Assembly (NCBI GenBank): GCA_024516155.1
Contig: JAJJXM010000020.1
Span: 682,001-746,000, forward strand
DNA: 64,000 bases
Source of the DNA: Pyronema omphalodes
Taxonomy: Eukaryota > Ascomycota > Pezizomycetes > Pezizales > Pyronemataceae
Direction of reading: 5' to 3'
The notes below the pieces were generated by a model, which worked only from the letters and a program-made list of their open reading frames with translations, had not been told where the DNA came from and ran no database searches. Of the stretch, positions 23,646 to 33,860 are shown one piece after another; position 1 is the first letter of the stretch, and every line of letters begins with the position of its first letter. The translations under genes and the position numbers were made by a program.

Positions 23646-24640
23646 GATTAGCATTTTAATGCTTTCGATTTTTATCAAGTTCATTCAGGCATTAACTCAC
23701 GCCGTTACAGTCACTATATCAAGAAAACACAGACGAGGCCATAATTCAAAACTCTTCATAATGCACACCCAAGAATCCCTCCAAGAATCCCTTCACATAC
23801 TTGTAAAACTATTATCCCATTCAACCAAATAACTATCACCAACAGGCAACTATCATTCACTCCTCACTGCCTAGAGTAAACAAATGCTTATATTCACCAG
23901 CAAGTTATCAACCCCCCCCCGGGCTATTCAAATAATTGCTCAATATATATATACGTACGCTACTCATACATACCAACATTCGCAACCCCCATTCCATCCT
24001 CCATCAGTAACCAATAACCAATATCAACATCAACCACCTATTAAAGGGCAAGATGTTTGACGTAGGCAACGGATTTGACACGAGCAAGAGAGGCAGAGAA
24101 AGATGGAGGTGGATGTGGAGAAACGTCCATATGATCCGGATAAATTATTAAGTTTCTCCAACGACAGAACAAACATAAGGAGGAAATGTGAACTAAGGCA
24201 ATATCCACCTCCATCAACAGTCACAAAGAGAACACGGCTCTACAGACTACAACTTCAACACTAGTTACACCACCCACTAGTTCCCTGCATCCATACCAAT
24301 GGCAAATCGATATCAGTATCATCACCCTGAGTTCAATATTCTCATTAATCCTACCAACACACCAACTAGCCAGTGACACGCTCCGGTCTTTTTGATGTAT
24401 ATCAGTAACCCCAGATCCCCGCCCCAGATCCCCGCCCAAGATCTCCGCCCCAGATCCCCATCCCCTCCCTCTGATATCTTAAAGTTTCGAAGTCCAAAGT
24501 CCAAAGTACAGACTCTAGTTATTGCTAGTAGATACTACCCCAGACTTCAGGCTCTAGTTAAGCTAAATATAGGAAGATTTTTAGATTCACAACATTCACG
24601 ACATTCGCTATATCAAGGATCAATTTTACCTTCAGATGGA

Positions 24641-24745
24641 GAGTGGAATAGATGGGCAGTGGAATAGATGGGCAGTGGAATAGATGGGCAGTGGAATAGA
24701 TGGTCAGTGGAATTGATGGGGTGGATAGACTAGATAGACTAGATA
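24641..24745. repeat. 16-bp and 9-bp minisatellites
   Basis: AGATGGGCAGTGGAAT repeats about four to five times (about 24641-24716), followed by TAGATAGAC about three times. Confidence 0.8.
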
Positions 24746-25018
24746 GACTCACTGCGGAACTAGTTTTCTAAATCTTAAATCCCAAATCTCAAATTTTAAA
24801 TCTCGACTTTCAACTTTCAACTTGTTGTTACTTTTTTCTTATTACTTAACCACCGGATCTCGAAGCTGGTGTCTAGGTACAGCTACAGCCTCTAAGACAA
24901 TGTAGCAGCGAATATGATGTTACTCGCCACTCGGTATGGGGAAGGAAAGAAGAGTTGGGGATAGGTATATGTTGTAGGTATATTTATACGGCGGCTATGA
25001 TACTCGGGGATTCGGGGA

Positions 25019-25196
25019 GTTCGGGAGTTGGGGAGTTGGGGAGTTGGGGAGTTGGGGAGTTGGGGAGTTGGGGAGTTGGGGAGTTGGGGAGTTGGGGAGT
25101 TGGGGAGTTGGGGAGTTGGGGAGTTGGGGAGTTGGGGAGTTGGGGAGTCGGGGAGTTGGGGAGTTGGGGAGTCGGGGAGTTGGGGAGTTGGGGATT
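25019..25196. repeat. G-rich minisatellite, 8-bp unit GTTGGGGA
   Basis: About 22 units of GTTGGGGA with a few GTCGGGGA variants. Runs of four guanines separated by AGTT would allow many overlapping G-quadruplexes on the plus strand. All frames stay open on both strands (GSWGVGEL and PTPQLPNS peptide repeats), so the overlapping apparent ORFs are artefacts. Confidence 0.95.
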
Positions 25197-25829
25197 TGGG
25201 TGCATGTTTTTCCATGATTCATGACTTGTGACTCGAATTTGAAATTTCAAACGAGCAACATATCTAGTATTAATTATCCATAATCGAACCATTTCTCTCC
25301 ATGGTCTGTTCCGGACTGCGGGCTGGGTGGGGATTGAGAACATCTAGGCGTCGTTTATGAACATCTACCATGATTTTCCTAGAATTTGTATACGTGACCT
25401 ACAGCGGAGATGGAAGAAACTTAGAGCAGGTAAATGATTGTTTATTACACGGGGTATGAAGTAGCACTACAAAAATGATGAGAATCAAAAAATGTTTTGT
25501 TGTGGAACATCTGTCTTGTGATTTATCCAACAACAACGCTTCAATAAACAATCTATGTCATTCCTAAATCATTATGGAAAGTACTAAGTGGAGAAATTCC
25601 CGTAAGACCATAGCAACGCTTTTTCTATTACATTTTTCAACAAAACACAATGCCATGCAATCAATCAAAAGTTGTAACTCTGAAATCACAAAGGCACTGG
25701 GGTCAGAGACGCGCTCAACCGTGATGAGCGAATTCGTAACAATTTGCGGTATCAATCTGCTGTAAAATGCAATAGAAAAATTGTTGCTATAGCGTGTCTA
25801 TAGCCTTACGGGAAGTTCTCCAGTGTTGG
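25197..25829. other. Short intergenic stretch before the right arm
   Basis: AT-rich, and I see no coding or repeat structure. A 63-codon ORF is present on each strand near 25564-25765, without support. Confidence 0.5.
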
Positions 25830-25843
25830 CTAAAAACAATGAA

Positions 25844-26549
25844 AGTTGAATTTGTCTTTGTTGCAGAATAACAACCGTTACTCTTTTGTGCACCCCCGCG
25901 GGAATTATGTCTTCAGTATACCCTCTTAGAACTGGCATCGACTGCGGTCGACGCCAAATTTCGGATGGACAAGCTAGGCCACAGGTTTGTTACCCAGTCC
26001 CGTAGGCCTTCTGAACACTGCACAGGATATATATGACGGGCCTAGAGAACACTAGCGTATGCCAGAGTTATAGGCACAGATTATGGATTTAACAGTATTC
26101 CTGACGAGTTGGAAATTCATAATCTTAGTGTTTTTCACATCTTCCTTGTTGTGGATGTTTTTTTTTTGGATGTTTTTCGGATGTTTTTGGATAGGTTTCT
26201 GTTATTTGCTTTACTTTGTGCTTACTGTGATTTATGGGGTTCTTTTTGATTCCTCTGAGACATTGTAGACGTCGTTGTGAAGCTGAAAAGCCTGGAAGAT
26301 CACCTGTTTTTAGATTCCGGCGAGTGAATTGGTTAGGCAGGCCGCAGCACTATACTACAGAATATGCGGCTCTGCGCATGAACCATACCTTCTTTGGTAT
26401 AGTATACGCGGGTGACATTGCATGATGCCGCGCAGGTTACCTCACTGATCATGACTCGATGATTAGAAAATGTGAATGGCAAATTGAAAATCCACCAAGT
26501 CTCGCAAAGATGCTATCTCAACTCTTTTATTTATCTATTTATTGATTTA
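25844..26549 (+). pseudogene. Gene B, right copy: decayed gene
   Basis: Counterpart of the left gene B without the 2.3-kb insertion. The visible blocks are MKVEFVFVAE then a stop at 25844; a strongly hydrophobic stretch at 26083-26268 (WMFFFWMFFGCFWIGFCYLL); then KLKSLEDHLFLDSG in a shifted frame; then YAALRMNHTFFGIVYAGDIA ending at TGA. Beyond that stop the frame still resembles the left copy (DSMIRKCEWQIENPPSLAKM). Frame shifts and stops argue for decay. The function is unknown. Confidence 0.35.
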
Positions 26550-27110
26550 TTTAAATGTATGCTGAAAAGGTCCCCAAAGGGTTAGGCAGGACAAGAAAAT
26601 ACCCGGAATCCGTCCTCGTAATCTAAGCCACCAGACGAGGGCCCCCGATGCCCTAAATCCATGATATTCACCTGTTTGGAGAAAAAACAGACACCCGAGA
26701 CACATGGACAAAAACAAACAAATAATAACGATTTCATGTAAACGTATCAGCTGTCAGTTCCAGAAACTCTAGTATGTCTACTGTAAACCCCTCGGCGCTC
26801 GCCACATTCCCGTTTCCCTAATCATGCACTTACCCTTCATCTGTTGAACCTTCTTCTTCAACTCCAGAAGTTCTTTCTTCAGTGCTCGGCGCGTCCCAAA
26901 CAGATGCCCACCTCGACTAAGTGTTCTCGAGTTATTACCGGCAAAAAACACAGGCAGACGGTGAATATTTCTATTCCCTGCAATTAGCAGCATCTACACA
27001 CCAAACCAACCATTGCTTATGAACATACGTAATACCAGAGGCTCACCGAATCCAGAGCACCAAAAAAGTAGAAATTCGAATAAACCAATTCTAGGCGAGC
27101 AGCTAGAGGT
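26547..27110 (-). pseudogene. Gene A, right copy: frameshifted relative to the left copy
   Basis: The minus strand shows the same GTATGT...GCTAATTGCAG intron and GTAAGT donor as the left copy, with the exon blocks GGHLFGTRRALKKELLELKK and VQQMKG, then GEYHGFRASGALVWWLRLRG after splicing. A T run in the second exon is one base shorter than on the left, so the upstream hydrophobic part (SLWYYGIEIFTVC) is out of frame with the downstream basic part. Either this copy is broken or the true frame differs from my model. Confidence 0.35.
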
Positions 27111-27413
27111 GATCTGTGTTAAGTTCATCTATTCGTGTGCGTTTTTTTGTCATGTAATTGATGGACCTTTGGAGTGAAAGTGTTAACTATGTTTTCCGGC
27201 CGAGAGCCTCGTCCATAAAATGACCTGCATGAAGTACTGCAGAGCCTCGGCATGGATCAGGAATGCGCAGCCTGCGTGGTTGCGCACTACTTTGTAAGTC
27301 TACTATCGCACCGATTGCTCTGTTACCGACAACTATCGTTCTCGACCGCCATATCGTTCTTTGCCATCCACGGGATTTCTAGTCTACCAAACTGCCAATA
27401 CTGTCGAAGAGTT

Positions 27414-30400
27414 ATGGATCCGCTCAGCATCCCGGCGGTCATTGCTGGATTCCTTAGTCTTACCCGCCAGATCGCTACGACATTGAAAGACTACGTTGAT
27501 GGTGTTGAATCAGCTCCTGGCGAAGTTCGGAGCCTTTATCTGGAAGTTACAGCATTGCGCCAAGTTCTTAAGAGTTTTGCGGAGTCTCTGAAGAAGGATG
27601 ATCTTGACGGACGCAACTTGGACAGTTGTTGTGTGCTGTTTAGCGCAGTGCAAGCTTGTAAATACCAGCTGGAGGAACTCTCTAGGAAGCTGGCAGATCT
27701 TTCGAAGGCCTGTTCAAATAAGAAGTTGCCAGGATGGGTTACACGAATGAAGTGGCCACTCAAGAAGGACGAAGTTCAACATACGATAGTTGCTCTACAG
27801 CGTTTTGCGAATATTTTTCAGTTATCGATGACGATCAAGAATCAGTATGTGCATCCACCCTGGGTTCACACAGAAGATAACGCGTCTAACACTTAATAGT
27901 GAGCTCATGTACCAAAACTCCTCAGTAGTAATTATGCAGCTTGACGAGAACCGGAAAGAGATGAAGAAGATTGCCAGTACGCTTCAGAGCATATCAATGT
28001 CAGTGCCCGATAATTTGCGAACGGAAATGACAAAGATTTCGGAGATTAAGGCTCTCGTTACCGAACTGTCTCAATTCAACTCCAATGGCGCTCGCAAGGT
28101 GTCACTCGGTATGAGCAACGTTCAAGAGAGATTACAAGGTGACTCCACATAAATCCATGACCGTAATTCCGACTGATAGGCTGTAGATATGGAGATGTGG
28201 CAGATAATGCATTTGATATCACCGCTAGACCCCCACAGAAGACATCAAGACGTCCGGCAAAAACGGCTTGACGGCACCGGCAATTGGTTTCTACTCGAAC
28301 CCTCATTCCAGAAATGGAGCGAAGGCAAACCGCAAGACGCCACGGCTAGTTCTGTTCTAGCATGCTCTGGAATGCGTGGGACGGGAAAGTCTGTCATCTG
28401 GTGCGTTGTGAATCCTGTGACTTTCACGGTTCAAGTCACTGACATTGCATTGCGCAGCTCCGTCGTATTCAACCATCTGGAGAAACAGTGCTTGTTGGAC
28501 GAAAGAGCTTGTGTAGCCTGTCTGTATTGTGATAACGAGAGTGAAGATATCTATACTCCTGTGAACATGATTGGCGTGCTCCTGAAGCAGATCATATTGA
28601 AGCTCAACAACTCGAGGCTGTTACCTGCAGATATCATCTCTTCATTGAAAGGACATCTCAGAGAACAGAAAAGCATTGGTCTAGAAGAAGGATGTCGATT
28701 AATGGTTGAAAGCGTAAAGCAGCTTCGAAATTTCTACATCTGCATTGATGCATTGGACCAGTGTACAGCGCGGTACCGGGCAGAGTTCATAGAAGCACTA
28801 GCAAAGATATCAGGAGAAATTGGCCAAGGTAGGAAACAGAATGGAATCCGTATATTCTTCACGACAAGACCGCATATCAACTGGGAGGAACTCATGAAGC
28901 GGAATCCCGTAATCGGCTCTGTCGACCACATATGTTTGAAGGCGGACCCAGAGGATATTAGGACATATATTTCCCACGAGATCGATGTCGACGATGACAG
29001 CGACTGTATGAACGAGGAGCTCAGGAGCGAGATTCTGGATACGATTGTGGCTAATTCTGACGGAATGTGAGTTTCCTGCACCAGTATGTATCGATATCGA
29101 ATTCTCGATTGTGGATGATTTCGGTGCTGCCGATGGCCTGGGATATAGTTGTTATGGAATACTGCTGACAAACTGATTCAATACAGGTTCCCACCGGTAG
29201 AAATGCAAACAAAAACAGTATTGGACGAGACAACTATCAGCACACGAATCAACGCGCTCCATAATATGCCCATGATACTCGAAACAGCGTTTGACAGCAC
29301 GATGATCAGGATCAAGGACCAGAAACCCCATAGATCTAAAAAAGCCATGGACGCCCTCAAGTGGACATTTCTCGCCCAGCGCCCACTAACGATCACCGAG
29401 TTACGCCATGCCCTCTCCGTTACGATTGCTCCGGCCAATATGCGGACAGGAAAACTATCAGTTTCGTACGATAAGACAGTCGACTGGAGAAATTTGCCTT
29501 CAGAATCATCGCTAATAGATTGGTGCCTTGGTCTGATCGCCATCGATGAAGAGACATCTACTGTTCGTCTTGTTGACGAATCGCTTCGCGACCACCTCAC
29601 AGAATTACATGATAGCGGCGAAATATTCCCAGATGGCCATACCGAGATAGCGCATACATGTCTACAATACATGTGCTTCAACGATGATCAGACTGAAATA
29701 GACTCTTCACAAAAACAAATCCCTTCGGATATCAAGGATAGACGCCGGGCGAGATTCTGCCTTCTGGATTACGCAATCCAAAACTTTGGGCACCACTTAG
29801 GCGACCAGACTGGCTGCGCCGCTGATATGATCAATGCTTTTTTTCCAGATAGCATAAACCGAAATCGAATTTCGACTGGATTACGCTCGACATTCTTATC
29901 TGCGTTTGATAAATCGTACAGTAACCAGGATAGCGAACAACACGAATACATTCTTGAAAGCCAGATGCATCTTCGCTTACAGTTTACCATCAGCTGTGGC
30001 TTGGAAAATGTTTTCCGCTGCCTTCTTGACGAATCAGGCCCTAGTAGCTATTATAATTCCAGATTGGGCGGTAGTACAATGCTTTTACAGGCATCAAAGG
30101 GCGGGAAGGGTGGCATTGTGCGGATTCTGTTTGATAAGAGGGCTTATGTCAATGTCGTAGATGGTTGGGACCGCTCCGCATTATCATGGGCATCCAGAGA
30201 AGGCCATGATTCGGTTTTGAGACTACTCCTCCAGGCTGATGGTATCGAAATTAACTCGAAGGACAATGACGGCCGCACTGCATTGTTATGGGCGTCCATA
30301 GAGGGTCATGATTCGGTTGTGAAACTACTCCTCCAGGCTGATGGCATTGACATAAACGCAAGGGACAATCTGGGCCAGACTGCGTTGGCATGGGCATCGG

Positions 30401-30972
30401 CGAACGGCTACGATTCAGTTGTGAAACTACTCCTCCAGGCTGATGGTATCGACATAAACTCAAGGGATAATTTCAGTCTGACGGCATTGACATGGGCATC
30501 GCTATGCGGCCACGATTCAGTTGTGAAGCTACTCCTTCGGGCTGATGGTATCGACATAAACTCGAAGAACGGCAACGGCTACACTGCGTTAACATTAGCA
30601 TCCCAGAACGGCCATGATTCAGTGGCGAAACTACTCCTTCGGGCTGATGGTATCGATATCAACCTGAAAGACCATGGCGGTTATACTGCGTTGACATGGG
30701 CAATCCAAGCAGGTCATGACGTTACCGCTCAACTACTTCTTGCTGCTGGGGCTATCGGTGGACACCCCAACCTGCTTCCTGCCGATGCAGCTGAACCGTG
30801 CATCCACATCGCGGATCCGTTGATCATTGACGACTTTCAAGGCTTCGAGACATGGTTTGATGAAGAGGACGGAGGGCACATTTCAGATTTCTCCCACAGC
30901 ACGCGGTTTTTCCTTTTCTTTACCTCGATACTTTTATGTTTAGCAGTCTTGTCATCGGGAGGAGCTTTGTAG
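27414..30972 (+). CDS. NACHT-ankyrin STAND receptor (NLR), copy 2, 5 repeats and altered Walker B
   Basis: Paralogue of the NLR at 8185-12158. Exons 27414-27844, 27900-28138, 28187-28400, 28458-29066 and 29187-30972 give 1092 aa. Exons 1-4 have exactly the same lengths as in copy 1 (431, 239, 214, 609 nt) and every phase matches. The order is HeLo-like N-domain (MDPLSIPAVIAGFLSL), NACHT with Walker A GMRGTGKS, then ankyrin repeats. Walker B reads CIDALDQC, where copy 1 has CIDALDEC. There are only five 34-aa GIDIN units. The stop after FDEED is replaced by a glycine codon, adding about 32 residues with a hydrophobic stretch (RFFLFFTSILLCLAVLSSGG). Intron 3 (28401-28457) is 57 nt with no stop, so retention would keep the frame. 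Functional status is uncertain, but no frameshift is seen. Confidence 0.87.
30195..30720 (+). repeat. 102-bp tandem repeats encoding the copy 2 ankyrin array
   Basis: Five 34-codon units of the GHDSVVKLLLQADGIDIN type plus flanking diverged units. They are less uniform than in copy 1, with AR, SR, SK and LK after GIDIN. Confidence 0.88.
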
Positions 30973-31677
30973 GAATTTTTGTGAGAATCATCATCAGCAA
31001 GGATGGATGAACTTGCGGTTGGTCGGGGAATGTTTCGGTTTTCTTATTTGGTGCTTTGCTGGTGATTGGATTATCTTTTGTTCTGGGAGTAAAAGACGTC
31101 TGGGGCTTTATTTTTGTTATTGCGCTCGCTTATTTAAGATGTAATGACTTTTATCTGGTTTATCTGTATGACATATCATTCCTGAATCGAGTTGGTGGTT
31201 TGTGGTTTAAGTAGTCTGTAAGCTGCAAAAAGTATAAGACACTGGAGTTTCTGTTAAAAAAGTATAAGTTAAAACAGACACAAGAAGGCTAAAGTTGAAT
31301 TTGAATTGAAAGGTTTCGATGGAATGGAATGTAGTTGGTTACACAGACGGCGGGCCCAACCGAAACTCAAACTGCTATTTGTGGCAATAACTATAGCCTT
31401 GTTTATTTTAAATCGACATTAGATTTTTTTATAAATCTAATTAGTTAACGCAGAATGGATGAATAGGAGAAGAGAAGAAGAGAAGATTTGGTTCCATTTG
31501 GCGAAGGTTATACATAGACATTAGACAATCATCTGTATGGCCCGGGGTTAAATGCAACTAGGCTTGGGAGTCTGGTGTTTTCCGTGAGTTCACTTGCAGT
31601 GTTTGATAACCATGAGTACATGGTGTGGGATTATTATCACAACATAGGGATAACCAAGAATAATGGAATCATCATAT

Positions 31678-32302
31678 TGTAACGGCGGACTTTGGGCGGG
31701 CGAAACTAGGGAACTCGCGGGCTCGGCGGCGAGTGATGGACTGTGACGGGCAGTGACGAGGACAGGCTGGACGAGGAGACGGTCTTGTAACACTTAATAG
31801 ATTGATACAAAACTTTGCATACAGATCTAGCTACGGGACTAATTCTTTGATATTTATGTGTTCTCCTTCCTTGCCCTCATCTTCCGACACTGAGTTATTC
31901 GCCGCCCTTCGTCTTTTCCATCCATCCTAGCTCCTCCTCCCTTCCTATCTCGTACTCCCTCTGTCCCGACTTCTTCCCATTCCCATTCCCCTTCCTTCCT
32001 AACCTCGCATACCAATTCCTCGTCTGTTTCCCCATTGTCCCTACTCCCAATCTTTCATTCCCGTAGCCTCCGTTCCTTCCCTTAATCCCTCAGCCTAACC
32101 GTTCCTCCTTTCCCCGTCTGTCCCTATCTTCTTCCTATTATTCCCTATCCTTCGTCATCCCTTCCTATCCTTTCCCTTCCTTCCTCCGATAATCCTTGGA
32201 TCCTCCTCCGTCGTTCCCCTCTCCTTCCTATCTCCTTATCTCGATCCTCTTTTATTATTTTCTTTTTAAGTTTCTTTTATGAATTCCTGTCGGGCCGTGA
32301 CA
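31678..32302. mobile_element. Solo LTR (625 bp) of an LTR retrotransposon
   Basis: Starts TGTAACGGC and ends GCCGTGACA, short inverted termini of the TG...CA type, flanked by a 5-bp target duplication CATAT (31673-31677 and 32303-32307). The left arm keeps the unoccupied site (complement of ATATGATTATT near 7396), and homology resumes on both sides, which confirms the insertion. The 3' two thirds are a strong plus-strand polypyrimidine tract (CTTCCT/TCCCTT words). No internal gag or pol sequence is present. Orientation is not determined. Confidence 0.9.
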
Positions 32303-32390
32303 CATATGACTTATGTGTACTTTCATCAAGCAAATTTCATGATAACATGTTAGTAGACTTTACATCCCATAGAGCCTAGTAGTCAAGATT

Positions 32391-33084
32391 CTTTAGCTGA
32401 AAGCCCAAAACTTGATTAAAACCCCCCATTACTATCTCAAAATCTCCTTATCAAAATCATCGCCACTCCCAACATAACCACAGCACCAGGCCTATATAGA
32501 AGGCATATCCAAATCTCCGTCGCTTGGAACCCGTCCAGTGAAGACTAAACACAACATATTGTCAAGCGATATATATCCTACCAAAACGGCTAGAAAGTTA
32601 GAAACGCAGAATAGCATATATGCTGCTATGGATACAACTCATACATTGATATTGATATTAAAGGAAGCAAATCCATCACATTCAGCCCATTTGTCATCTC
32701 CTCATGACTAATACAAAGATACTTTTATGGCTTTTAGCGGGTATTCATGGGTGGGTCCAAGGAATTGTTTTTTTTTTAACTCAGTCCCACTTTACCGAAG
32801 AAGAAAAAAAAAGTGACTTTTTCTCGGCTTCCAGGAGTCCGGGAAGATTGCACATATTGTTTTTATACGCTATCTCCTTGGTCTCCGGGGTCACTCCCAT
32901 AACTTTGTAGATAAAAAGGCAAAAAAGATAAAATATAACCGTCATAATACCAAAACTTGATTTTGAACATAATCTTCAACCATAGCGATTATGTTAGGCT
33001 TTATCTTAATGATGTTATGACCTTCCGTATCAAACGAGGAACCGGTTTTCAGTATACTATATACAAAAAACCATATATTGCACC
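32391..33084. other. Intergenic, nothing recognised
   Basis: AT-rich unique sequence between the right arm and a hAT element. A 68-codon plus ORF (32704-32910) has no support. Confidence 0.5.
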
Positions 33085-33860
33085 AGACCTCCCAGTCGTA
33101 TAAACCAGTTCAAAATGACGGCCAAAACGGACTGTACGGACTGTTGGAATGTGAGAACTATACGGCTATCCAGTTCAGTTTACTGTCAGTATGATAAACT
33201 GGTTAAACTGCGAAAACCAGTTAACTGAATGCAAGGCTTGGCAAACCAGGTGAGCTGTTTAAAACTGTGAAAACTGCTTTTTCTAGAGGAACTGGTTTAT
33301 GAAGGGGAAATAAATATTCTTCAGTGCGTAAATGACAAAATTCTATACTACTTGTGCCCCAGAAATCACAACTGACGCCCACGATTGTAGCTCTTGAGCC
33401 CCGCAATGGACTCCAGAGTATCTGCTTGCATTCAATGGCGGTCTGGTACAACGATCCGCTTGCATTTGGAAAATAGCTCAGACTCAGTAGTCATCGCGGG
33501 AACTGAGAGCATTTTCAACGCTATTTTGTAAAGGTTGGGAAATCTAGTCACAAGAAGCTAGTAGAATAAGGAGAGTTGAGATACCGGCAGACTCGGCCAC
33601 CGATGGGTTCAAACGAGGTTGAATGCATTATTTATTCATGCATGCATTGGTTCCCGATGCGGTTAAACTGGTTACTGGTTTGTATTGACCGAGTCCGTTT
33701 AATCAGTGCACTGCAGTTACCTGGTTCTATGGACCACTCAAAACTGAAAAAACTGTGTATCCGGGACACCAAAACTGCACCAACTAACTGTGAATTGTCA
33801 GCTCGGTTTACCTGGTTTACGATTTTACCCGGTAAACTTGCTATACGGTTGGGAGGTCTG
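33085..33860 (-). mobile_element. hAT-type element, family 1, copy b (776 bp)
   Basis: Same termini as copy a: CAGACCTCCCAGTCGTATAA at the left and GGTTGGGAGGTCTG at the right, with the same subterminal AACTGG motifs and internal sequence. Unlike copies a and c, the flanking octamers do not match (TATTGCAC on the left, ATCGAATC on the right). Minus-strand transposase remnants lie near 33370-33420. Confidence 0.88.

Larger units (their letters stand above)
21085..25018. other. Intergenic region, mostly empty
   Basis: 21085-22100 is the presumed promoter of the minus-strand gene, with short CTG/ATG runs near 21540-21565. A very G-rich run lies at about 22187-22232. From 22240 to 23340 nothing is seen. 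One weak two-exon gene candidate is listed at 23366. At 24400-24460 the words CCCCGCCCCAGATC repeat three to four times. The 16-bp and 8-bp minisatellites near 24640 and 25019 are listed separately. Confidence 0.5.
25830..32390. repeat. Right arm of the inverted segmental duplication
   Basis: Reverse-complement counterpart of about 7310-16090. It begins with GGCTAAAAACAATGAAAGTT at about 25826, matching the complement of the left arm near 16080. After the solo LTR (31678-32302) similarity resumes with CATATGACTTATGTGTACTT, matching the left arm near 7370-7396. The limit near 32390 is soft. Confidence 0.85.

Noticed and set aside
25019..25196. Regular repeat array resembling a CRISPR
   Set aside because: Units are contiguous 8-mers with no spacers, and the genome is fungal.
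24892..25343. ORFs on both strands encoding GSWGVGEL or PTPQLPNS repeats
   Set aside because: Same artefact from the GTTGGGGA array; open in all frames on both strands.
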